Notes under the pieces: generated by a model | Seen by the model: the letters and a program-made list of their open reading frames with translations, nothing else | Database searches by the model: none | What the model was told of the DNA's origin: nothing | Source: Mikrocytos mackini | Lineage: Eukaryota; Endomyxa; Ascetosporea; Mikrocytida; Mikrocytiidae | Length of the DNA stretch: 39,152 nucleotides | Assembly (NCBI GenBank): GCA_030180075.1 | Contig: JASNJN010000060.1 | Location: 1 to 39,152, forward strand | Direction: 5' to 3' | Program-made: the position numbers and the translations under genes | Shown here: positions 1 to 9,439 of the stretch, one piece after another | How positions within the stretch are numbered: position 1 is the first letter of the stretch | Layout: the number at the start of each line of letters is the position of its first letter

Positions 1-31
1 AAAATTAACTTTATATTTTTAATTTGCAAAA

Positions 32-278
32 CTTGTGGAAGAATCATAAATTTGTGGATAAAACAGAATTTTTATTTTAAAAAAAATTTTGGCTCGAATT
101 AGAGGTTTATTTTGCTAAAAATAGTAAAAGGTATGTTTTATTCATTCGAATAACCCATTAAATGATTCATTTTACATATTAATTTGTGGAAAATACAGAA
201 TTCTGTGAAAATATCAAAAACTTGTGGAAGAATCATAAACTTGTGGACAAAGTACGAAATTTGTGGACAAATCAGAAT
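32..278. repeat. Interrupted minisatellite of ~19-20 bp TTGTGGA units
   Basis: Units that begin YTTGTGGA and end in A-rich sequence recur at about 32, 51, 183, 221, 240 and 260. The units at 32 and 221 share cttgtggaagaatcataaa, and those at 51, 183 and 260 share a TTTGTGGA...CAGAAT pattern. The run is broken by an unrelated AT-rich stretch (about 70-182). An open frame crosses the array, so its first ~30 residues are repeat-encoded and probably not real protein. The array may extend left of the window. Confidence 0.7.
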
Positions 279-2116
279 GAGCCGATCCTGCCCTGCATAC
301 GGGGACAGATGCAGACGCTGTGGAAAGCGTAATCATACCACGGAAGCTTGTGATGCTCCAGTGCCAGCAAACCAGATAAAGAAGAACAAAGATCCAAACG
401 CTCATGACAACGACAGGAATGTCTACAACGTCAAAGAGCAGTACAATAAAAGTTCAACAAAGAAAGAAACCTCAGTATTTGACGAGGTAATAAAAATAAA
501 TGGGAAAGAAATAAGAATCAGAGCAGATACTGGATCTGATTATTCCCTTATTAACTTCTGGACAGCCAAGAAACTTGGGCTAGTAAGCAAGATAAACAAC
601 AAATACACAACCCGTTTGAGAACTTATAACGGAGGGTATATATGGACCAAAGGAGTCATCCAGTGCGAAACAAACTATGGAAATAAAAAGAAAACAATAA
701 AGTTTGTAGTCACGGATAAAGGAATGAATCTATTGGGAGCCAAAGATGCGGTTGAATTGAGAATAATTCAGAAGCTGGAACCAATAAGTAAATATGAAAA
801 TAAAATTAGAAATAATTATTATTCAAATAAAATTAAATACATTAACTCAAATAATGATGTTAATAGTAAAACAAATAATAAACTAACGGTAAATCACATT
901 AAGCCTGACTATCCAGTAAAGGAGTCAAGTGCAAACAAAGTGTTACCAGTAAATAAAAATGATGAATTTCCGCCGTTTATAAAAGGTGAAATTTTTGAAA
1001 TAAAACTGCAGCCCAACGTAAGACCTACAGTTGCTAGAGAGCGCTCAGTACCATATGCACTTAGACCACAGGTCAAAGTAGAATTAAATAAACTCATACG
1101 TCAGGGTATTTTAGTGAGCACCAAGTATACTAACTGGATATCTCCAATAGTGGCAGTAAGGAAACCTAACGGAAAAGTCCGAATTTGTGGCGACTTCCGA
1201 AGGGTAAATCAAGCCATAATGGATGACAAATATCCGCTCCCAAGTACGGAGGCTTTGTTAGCCACACTGGGAAATAAATATAAACATTTCACAAAGATCA
1301 ACTTACAATCTGCGTATCACCAGATCAAGTTAGACGAAAAGTCGCAGAACCTGACAACAATCATCACTAGCTTTGGAACATATAAGTACACCAGAATGCC
1401 TTTTGGAATCAAAAGTGCTCCGAGTGCGTTCCAAAGAATAATGAACCAAGTATTAGCTGGCATTAAAAAGGTACTCGTGTACCGGGATGATATATTAATA
1501 GCAGCCGAGTCCGAAACCGAGCTGGAACAAACAAAGTCCATAGTCATGAAAAGACTAAACGACAAGGGTATTAAAATAAACCCAGAAAAAAGTCCAATGA
1601 AGGCAACCCAAGTCGAATGGCTGGGGTATGAAATCTCTGGACAAGGGATAAAACCTTCCAGTAGAAAGGCCGGGGACATCCAACTATTACGCGCTCCTAA
1701 AGTAGTTAAGGAAGTAAGACAAATACTCGGAGTAGTTAACTACTACCGAAAGTTTATACCAAAAATGGCTACAGTAGCCAAACTCATTTATGAACTGCTG
1801 TGAAAAGATTGCAAGTTTGAGTGGACCGAAAGGTGTAACCAAGGCTTCGAGTTTATAAAGACAATGCTCAAAGAAAGAGAAGCACTTGCCCTTTTCGACA
1901 CTGCGTCTAGTAAAAGAGTAGTTGTAAAAACAGATGTATATGAAGATGGAATGAGGGCTGTGTTAGAACAGGAACAACAAAACGGGATATTTAAACCGGT
2001 AATTTACTGGTCATCCCAGTTCAGAAAATACGAGAATAATTACTAAGTAGGAGAAAAAGAGGCACTGGCATGTGTTGCAGCCATACTCAACTTTAAAAAT
2101 TATCTACTTGGTAGGA
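274..2116 (+). mobile_element. Ty3/gypsy-type retroelement fossil, left part (zinc knuckle, protease, RT, start of RNase H)
   Basis: This is the 5' part of a broken LTR-type retroelement. Parts in order are a CCHC-type zinc knuckle (around 295-355), an aspartic protease region with a DTG motif (around 528), a Ty3/gypsy reverse transcriptase (about 960-1600) and the beginning of RNase H. No LTR is visible at this end; the recognisable sequence starts against the minisatellite. The copy is broken: it is interrupted by the MULE at 2117-7456, both ends are missing, and about two further lesions are present in this part. It is older than the MULE that sits in it. Base composition is somewhat less AT-rich than the flanks. 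Confidence 0.88.
2105..2116. repeat. 12-bp target-site duplication of MULE-1, left copy
   Basis: TACTTGGTAGGA lies directly before the left TIR and is repeated directly after the right TIR at 7457-7468. MULE duplications are usually about 8-11 bp, so 12 bp is slightly long. The match shows that the element went into the retroelement by ordinary transposition. Confidence 0.9.
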
Positions 2117-2326
2117 CTTAACAAATTTTACAGGAAACAACATTTTGATTTTTTTTGTTTAATTAGTTTATAAATCATTAAATGGATAGATATTGGCATA
2201 AGAATATTCAATTGAACTCTTTTGTGGAATTTATATATATGCTATATTATATCTATGTTTATTTTATATTTTCAAATGTTAAATTTTTTCGAATGTTACA
2301 AATGCCCAAAGTTCTTTAAAACAGAA
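2117..2326 (+). repeat. MULE-1 left terminal inverted repeat (210 bp)
   Basis: It is the reverse complement of 7247-7456, with no difference that I can see; the sequences diverge inward of 2326/7247. Because the right copy includes the transposase start codon and first zinc-finger residues, this left copy carries the same start context and codons with no gene behind them. Confidence 0.93.
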
Positions 2327-4920
2327 TCGCAATGGTTCATAAAGACGTAGGATATCACAATACACGCTATAAGGTCCTTCTAGACACCAAATAAGAAAAG
2401 ACCTTTAGGATAATACGTAAACCCCATTTGAGGAATCATAAAGCACCAAATCAATGGAAACGGCTTATTTAAGATATAAATTGCCAATCATCCAACTAAG
2501 TCCTAATTTCATAGAATGATTACTCGAGGATAAGTGTGTTGTTGTACTATCTTTAAGTATAGACGAAGAATTCGAACCACATCAAACCGGATACATTTAG
2601 GTTTAGAAACACCACAACATTGGATTCACATGGCTTTCAATATAAACCACAGTTTTCTCTATGTGGAATCTTCCATAAATTAAATCGCTTTAAAATAATA
2701 TATTATTAAAATTTGTCAAAAGTATCTTTTGCACCACAATCAGTATTATACTCATAAAATAAATTAATTATGAAATAATAACGATGATATAAATAGGTAT
2801 AATTTGAAGGAAAAGTCACCTTTATAAATCGAAGGTTTATTAAATTGCAGTCAACAGCGATAAAGACAACAAATTTAAAAAGAAATGTGACCTCATATAG
2901 CCATATTAAAGTATGAATTTTCCATTTAAAATTTTATAACTCCTTTGTATTAATTTATATATATTTATAAAAATTTTTTATTATTTTACTTCATAATATA
3001 CTGATACTTTATAATTATAATATCAAATTCAAATTTTAATTAATTATACATTTCTTTATAACCCGAACTTATTCGTTTCTGGTATATGCTCCATAATCTA
3101 ATATATATTACTTGTTGTTTATTCTATAAATCCCAAACATTTTGTAATTAATATATTATTATTTTCCTTTCTAAATTATATTGGCTAAATTTAATTCTGT
3201 GGTAATATAGTGTAATCAAAATTGATTTCTATTTTGGAAAGGCTTCTTGTAACTAACAATACCAACATCCTTACATCTTAAAGACGGCGTTTCTAAATTT
3301 TCACAATGATATTGTCTTCTATTCGTAAGAACTGTTGAAATGAGGTATATATCGATATATACAATTGTATTCATTTTCCAATCCTTTACCTGTTCATTAT
3401 TATCCTGATTTGCTTTTTCTTTCATTTACAATAATATTTGCATAATTTTTTATTCTTTCAATAAGATGTTAATCTGTGGCATGAGTGAAACGTATGTTTC
3501 TAGGCATTTCTATATTTACTCCCATTCAGCCGTTACTGACATGTACAAGATAGTTGGTTTCTTTGGAACTTCTATAAATGCCCTTCTTCTATTTTGGCCA
3601 GAATATACTCAATCCTGTTGCTGGGGTTTAACGGAAAGTATAATGTCTTCATAAGTAATCAGTATTCCTTTATACGAAAAACAGATCTTAAATTCGTCGC
3701 AGGGAAGTCAGTATTCCATATATAGATAGATTTTAGATTTTGGAAATGGTAAAAGGTGTAAAAAGTGAAATATAGTTACCAATTACGTAAAGAAATAGTA
3801 CAATCATTTTGATTTAATCACATTACTCAATTATATTAATATTTTATACGATTACTCTTGGAATGTAAAATTAATGCTAATATTATAATATTATTTTCTT
3901 ATGCTACCAGGTACCTCCCGTCTCAATACATCTCTTATAAGCTAAATAATAGTATCATGTTTATTTTTTCACATGTTATTAATAATAATATTCAAAATTT
4001 ATTCAGAGAACAACTACAAGTAATGATTTTAATCTTTATTAGCTTTTTAATATTTTTTTATAATATTATATCCCATATAAATACATTATATCCTGTAAAC
4101 ATTTTTATATTCAACATAAATATCATAGTTATAAATGTATGGTATTACATAACAATTCAATTCCTAGTCGGTATAATTGTTTTCATTTACATACGGTCTG
4201 CATCAATATAATATAAATATAATGTGCTAATTCGGATTTGTCAAATTTATATAAAGTCAATAATATAACATTCTAAGACGGAAATTCATATTTTGAAACC
4301 AATTTATTATTATTAGATTAATATAAGACCGAACAAGATCTTTGTTTAACTACTTGATGTCTGTGTTTTTTTAACTTTTGATATTTTTCAAAATTTTAAA
4401 CTAAAGCCATTAACACTTTTAGCAGACCCTTCGGTCTATACAAACGTCATGAAACACTAATAGCATCGGAGATTATCAATATTCTTTGGGACAGTCCCTA
4501 CTAATACATAAATCCCAAGCATACATGATATACTTTAGATAGACAACTGATTAATCCGAAACTATGAAACAATCAACCCAACAATAACTAAACTAAGACG
4601 AAACACGAAAACACACCATTTATGATATAGAGTCATTTAGAAGTATGGCATTGGATTGGTAATGATCTATCTCGTCGATTTGAAATACAAACAACCGAAA
4701 TTTGAGTATGTTTTCCAAATGGTATATTGTTTAATGATAGTGTAAGTATTTGACACAGAGAAGTTAAGAATCCACAACGACTTATCGTCATTAAAAGGAA
4801 GTAATTTGAATTTGTTCGACAAAAATAAAATAGTAAAATAAGATTTATTAATATAATATACTAGTAAATATGGTAAATGCTATAATATATGGGAGAATAG
4901 TTAAAATAACATATTTTTAG
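2327..4920. other. Gene-poor half of MULE-1
   Basis: These 2.6 kb are AT-rich and lack a convincing gene. A 117-codon frame at 3858-4211 (+) encodes a strongly hydrophobic, Ile/Asn/Phe-rich product, as expected of AT-rich DNA by chance. On the minus strand, about 3660-3216 reads as one frame with several stops and could be a decayed coding sequence; I recognise no family. It might be captured host sequence, which MULEs are known to carry, or the remains of a second MULE gene. Confidence 0.5.
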
Positions 4921-5648
4921 TTATTTAGAATAATAACTTCTTTGTGTCCGATGTTTCTTTTCCATATGTTTATCAATCAAAGGATAAATTTCATCTTTAT
5001 CTTCAATTGCAATACTATCATGATAAATATAATTTTTTAGTACAACCAGATCCTTTTTCAGCTTGTCCAACCTTAAAAAATCGTTGCTCTGATCTACTTT
5101 AATTTGGATTAAGTCTAGTAATTCCTTACATTCACTTCTCATTCTATTCTTCGACAAGACATCTTCTAAATGATCTTTGTATGGCAAAGTTGTATTGATA
5201 GATCCATGTTTCCCCTTTTTAAATTCTATTATATCATTATCAACTTTTACATCTTTACTACTGACACTTTCTGTCGGGTTAATGTTGTTATATCCCAAGA
5301 GCTCGTCGTTTTGAAGCAAGTAATCAGCTACGTTTTCATGATCAGCCACTAGATTATTTGTACGACTGTTAATCACTTTTTCTTTCTTTTGAACTTTGTT
5401 TGTTGCTTCAATTAGTATTTGTCCTTCTAATATTTGGTGTGTCCGATGAATGTGTTTGCAAATTTCCTTTTTGCTTACAAACGCCAAACAAGTACAGCGA
5501 TATCTATAATAACATATATTACAATAAAGACACATTCTTTTGCAGTTTATTCCACAATCTGCACACGTCCCTTTTGTAATAACATATTTCTTGTATTTCA
5601 CTGATTCATTCTCTTTGTTATAGACGAACTTATTACTTTTGAGTTTCA
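4921..5648 (-). pseudogene. MULE-1 transposase, C-terminal SWIM zinc-finger part
   Basis: This ~242-residue reading frame follows the DDE core on the minus strand, out of frame with it by one base. Near its start is a Cys-rich block (CADC, CKRMC, CNIC) followed by the SWIM pattern CxC-x9-CxH (CTCLAFVSKKEICKH), a DNA- or protein-binding finger usual at the C-terminus of MULE transposases. The rest is Lys/Asp-rich and unremarkable. There is no plausible ATG at the junction; the frame opens on TTG, so it is a continuation, not a separate gene. A T-run at 5645-5650 (gtttg on the minus strand) is the likely place of a lost base. Confidence 0.82.
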
Positions 5649-6958
5649 AACTTGTTTATGTCTACTGTGAGCGACTCTACATCTGTAAGGGAGATACTGT
5701 GTTTGACTTGACAACTCGACACGGATATTGTTTACCATATAATGTTTGTCTAACTGAATTAGTGTATTAAACAAAAAGTCGATTCTGTTTTTTGTGTTTT
5801 CGCATAAAAATCTCCGTTTTAACATGCCAAAAAATGCTTCTGTGAACATGTTAGTGTTCACTATTGAGTATGTACGTCCATATAATGACCATAATGATGT
5901 ATCGGCAGTATATAGGTCTTTAAAATAATCGTAAAATCCAGATTCGATTCTTTTACAAAGGTTGAGAAAGATTCTTAGTCGCTTTTGGAATAGTTTTTCT
6001 TCAGAAATCTTTGTCAATAGTTCAAATTGTTTTTCGATTAGGTATCGATCCTCATCAGATTTCACTTTCCTCACCAATTGACGTTTGATAGCTTTCTTAA
6101 AATGCCATTGGCAGAATAGCCATTGGTGGTCTTTGTTAATACTTTCCTTCCATGCATTATTAAATAAAGGCGCTAAGTCACTCATTAAGAACTTTGGTTT
6201 TAAATTAAAATTTAATTTTAATTTCCATATTTTTAAAATATAGCTAACAACTTGTGTATTTTCCTTATTTGTAACAATATATAAGAACGGAACATAACGT
6301 TGTTTTTTATCTAGTGTTCCGAATACTATAAGGGGGAAATTATAGTTGTTTGTACTGAAAGTACTGTCAGCCATAATGACTGACACATCGGAGTCTTTGA
6401 GGCATTCGTATTGCGCATTTGTAGTGAATGCGAAAAAAAAGTTGTTGTCAAACTCTGGGTACCCGTCAATTTGTGTCCCTGGTATTTTGAGAATTGAGAG
6501 TTTAATTTTTTGTTGCTCAGTCAGCGTGTGTATTATAAACTTTAAACTGGTTATATCTTCAAGAGTACACAGACCTGGGCTCTTGTACCTGTAGTTAAGA
6601 TAACGGAGATACTCCATTGTTATCATCATAGTTTTCCCAATCCTAGTTTCATCTATATTTTCAACTATATTATTATATATAGTTTTGATAGATATACCAT
6701 CTTTTATCTTACAGATAATTTCTTCTTTAGTCTTAGGGGCTAACTTTACCTTGTCTATATTTAACTTATGATTATGAATGAGAAGAAACTCTAATTTAAA
6801 TTTTGAGTTTTTATACTCAATAAATTTAACGTAAGAAAGGCATTTACAATTGTCTGTGGATTGGGTGCAGATGTAATATGTTACGTTTTTACAATTTAGA
6901 GACTTTGTACCAGTAGGCTTGGAAAAGCTAGATGTCTCGGTGTAAAGTAAGGAACTTA
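5646..6958 (-). pseudogene. MULE-1 transposase, WRKY/GCM1-like finger and DDE catalytic core
   Basis: The frame is open from about 6958 to 5646. The first third carries CTQ...CKC...HNH, the zinc-binding layout of the WRKY-GCM1/FLYWCH-like domain that precedes the catalytic core in MULEs. Counting from the Met at 6629, the MULE catalytic residues are visible: D88 in ADSTFSTNNY, D151 in FLMSDLAPLF, the CxWH motif at C173-H176, and E264 in FTEAFFGML. All three acidic residues are intact. The frame is connected to the zinc-finger block upstream and the SWIM block downstream only through single-base frameshifts, both in short A or T runs. Confidence 0.9.
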
Positions 6959-7297
6959 AGTATTTTCACATTCTTTTTTGTTTGGAAAGTACAGGGTTGT
7001 TGAAGAACGAGTTTTTCCATGTTTTATTAATAAATGATCTAGAAATTCGTTCCTGTTTGTAAAAAATTCACCATTGCACTGATCACATTTGTAACATGTC
7101 TGTGGTGTATCTGTCTTATTATGTGAAAGTCTTATAAGGTTGTGGGGGCTATCGGACGATTTGTAGGTCTTTTCACATTCTGAGCATGAGTATATTAAGT
7201 TATCAAGTATAAGGTGAACCCTAGAAGTGTGTATATTAAGTCCCTTTTCTGTTTTAAAGAACTTTGGGCATTTGTAACATTCGAAAAAATTTAACAT
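6956..7297 (-). pseudogene. MULE-1 transposase, N-terminal C2H2 zinc fingers
   Basis: The protein starts at the ATG at 7297 (MLNFFECYKC). An in-frame ATG at 7318 and a TTG at 7351 are alternatives, but 7297 has the same local context as host start codons here. Three C2H2-type units can be seen: CYKCPKF...H-x4-H, CSECEKTY...H, and CDQCNGEF...H-x4-H. They are likely DNA-binding, probably for TIR recognition. The first finger lies inside the right TIR. The frame ends at 6956, where an A-run (gaaaatac) appears to have lost one base: one more A would lead straight into the DDE frame. Confidence 0.8.
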
Positions 7298-7456
7298 TTG
7301 AAAATATAAAATAAACATAGATATAATATAGCATATATATAAATTCCACAAAAGAGTTCAATTGAATATTCTTATGCCAATATCTATCCATTTAATGATT
7401 TATAAACTAATTAAACAAAAAAAATCAAAATGTTGTTTCCTGTAAAATTTGTTAAG
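7247..7456 (-). repeat. MULE-1 right terminal inverted repeat (210 bp)
   Basis: It is the inverted copy of 2117-2326. It contains the transposase start codon at 7297 and probably its promoter. Right after it (7457-7468) is the second copy of the 12-bp target duplication TACTTGGTAGGA. Confidence 0.93.
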
Positions 7457-8141
7457 TACTTGGTAGGAAGTTCACACTCCTCACCGACCATAAAGCTTTG
7501 ACAACTCTTATGAGTCAAAGTACAGTAAAACGCACCAATGCCAGAGTGGAAAGGTGGCGTGAAAAATTGGCAGTCTTCAACTACGACGTCAAACATATAA
7601 AGGGATCGGATAACTCAGTAGCAGACTGGTTATCACGATCCGCAAAAAAAGTGAACCATGAGATGGCACCTATATACGAAGAAGTTGTAGTCAACTCTAT
7701 ACAAAAAGATACAGGGACTGAAATAGTAGAGTACCAAGGCAACCTACGTACCCTAGTAAAGGTTATTAATAGTAATTCTTGGGACAAAGTGAATCGGAAT
7801 AGATTCATAGAATACTATAAACACCTTAGTAAACTGACAACAAACAAGGGACGATTATTCTTCAACAACTGCCGATTCGTACCTGATGAATCAGGTAGAA
7901 CGAAGATAATCAGTGAAGCCCACGAGGTACATCAGGGCATCAACCGAACTAAACGTCGAGTGGAAGAACTGTTCTGGTGGCCGGGATGGGGGAAAGACGT
8001 GATGGAATATGTGAAATCCTGCACAGTATGCAAAAATTCTGCAAGAACTAAGGTTATACGCGAAACACCAATGGTACCTATACCATTTCCAAGTGGACCT
8101 TGGAAAAAAATCGCAATAGACATAAAAGGACCGTTTAAAAC
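7457..8141 (+). mobile_element. Ty3/gypsy-type retroelement fossil, right part (RNase H end, integrase start)
   Basis: The retroelement continues on the far side of MULE-1. The sequence shows the end of RNase H, the integrase HHCC zinc-binding region (about 7915-8045, with HxxxH...CxxC spacing) and the first part of the integrase catalytic core. It then stops abruptly at the edge of MULE-2. The rest of integrase and any 3' LTR are absent from the window, so this is a truncated, dead copy. Confidence 0.87.
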
Positions 8142-8348
8142 GATTAGTCTAGAAAAGCACACTTTTTTCCAAGATTTCCACGGTTCTAAATTTGGTTTTG
8201 AAAAATGATTATTGTTTACAAATTCACATAAAGGCTCGGATAGATGTTCGTTTTCGTTTTTATACGATTCTTTGTTGGAACGTGTGATTTTTAAAAAATT
8301 TTAATTATCTTTCTGTACAACTTACCTATGAACGACACTAACATCAAT
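8142..8348 (+). repeat. MULE-2 left terminal inverted repeat (~207 bp)
   Basis: It is the reverse complement of 11483-11688 with a one-base length difference in a T run (six T here, five in the other arm). Near-identity of the arms indicates recent activity. Confidence 0.92.
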
Positions 8349-9110
8349 TAGGTTGGCGTATCTACTTCTTAATGGGCCAATCACATATAACAGGTTAGAA
8401 TTCTTCAATTGAACTTATCTTTCCAACTTATCCTTTGTGATAACGCCATCCAATTCTAGAGACAACTCAAGCAATCTAATGGATGTATCGTGTTAACCTA
8501 TTTACAACGATTATAAAGCTGTGATTGTTGTTCTCCTAAGTGATTAAGAATGCCTCTAAGAACACAAGACAGAACTATATTGTCTTATTCGGATCAAACT
8601 CGATTTCAAACAACAAGGACTCGATTATATATCTATGATGATGATTCTATACCCAACCTTGCTCCAATGGATCATGTGGAGTAGCAATTTAACAAGAGTG
8701 TCGATTGTATAGCACTAAAGACTGAGCTGTAAATCGACTATTATACGGAGTGGGGTAAGTGTTATAAAGTATTTAAGAAATAAGACTAGACTACTTAAGT
8801 CAAATGTGAAGGGGATTTGAAAATATGTGTAATTCGTTAATGGAGACAGGAAGAGAACATTGACCAGAACCGAGCTAGCCAAATCAATCAAAACACTGTG
8901 AATATACCGGTATATTAAGATTACAAGAGCTTCTAACGAAAGTAGATATAAATAGCCTTTTGTTTGGCATGAAAACTATATACAAATATACTTTGAAATT
9001 TTTATATTAGCACAAATTATAAGTTATATTAATTAATGAAACCATGGGGAATGGTATTATTATGTATTCAAATGGGTATAATATTGATATTTCTTATTTA
9101 ATCTTGTTTT
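8349..9110. other. Non-coding interior of MULE-2
   Basis: About 760 bp between the left TIR and the end of the PHD-finger frame. It is AT-rich, with no open frame of note on either strand and no recognised RNA or repeat. Confidence 0.5.
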
Positions 9111-9439
9111 TTAACACTGGTTACATTTCCAATATTGTCTATAATTAAGGGGAGGGTTATTGATACATATTTTATGGTACCAATTCTTACAAACATCACA
9201 TCCTGCCCACTCTGTATCAAGTTCTCCATAATCTATACATTCCACAAAGCAAATTTTACAATATTCTCGTTCAACTGTGTTTAATTGGGGAGGCCGTCCA
9301 GGCTTGGGTTTCTTGTTGTATTTAAGTAAAGCCAATGGATTAAACGATACCATCTGCATTTGTCTTTGTGTTGTAGCTTTGTTGGACTTATTTAAATACT
9401 CAATTTCAAATACGCTCTTTGTATTTATACGATTTTGAA
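9111..9439 (-). pseudogene. MULE-2 C-terminal PHD-finger part
   Basis: The ATG-initiated piece is 82 residues from 9359, but the frame is open upstream to about 9440, overlapping the end of the transposase. It carries an AT-hook-like patch (KPKPGRPPQ) and then a C4HC3 PHD finger: CKIC, CDVC, WYHKIC, WKCNQC, ending at the stop. PHD fingers usually bind histone H3 tails. The frame joins the transposase through a one-base shift next to A/T runs around 9440 (gaaaaattcaaaatcg). I infer that it was the C-terminus of one transposase polypeptide. A separate small PHD protein starting at 9359 is the alternative. Confidence 0.75.

Larger units (their letters stand above)
2117..7456 (-). mobile_element. 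MULE-1: complete Mutator-like DNA transposon, 5.34 kb
   Basis: Two inverted 210-bp termini (2117-2326 and 7247-7456) read as identical by eye and start CTTAACAAATTTTACAGG. They are flanked by a 12-bp direct repeat. The coding half lies on the minus strand (7297 down to 4921) and has three blocks: C2H2 zinc fingers, a MULE DDE transposase core, and a SWIM finger. The other half (2327-4920) has no convincing gene. The element lies inside the RNase H region of the gypsy-type fossil. Identical TIRs suggest recent insertion, yet the transposase frame is broken in two places, so this copy is probably non-autonomous now unless those are sequence errors. Confidence 0.92.

Noticed and set aside
3858-4211. 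117-codon plus-strand ORF, very hydrophobic
   Set aside because: Ile/Asn/Phe/Tyr-rich composition is what AT-rich non-coding DNA gives by chance. No start context, signal or conserved motif, and it lies inside MULE-1.
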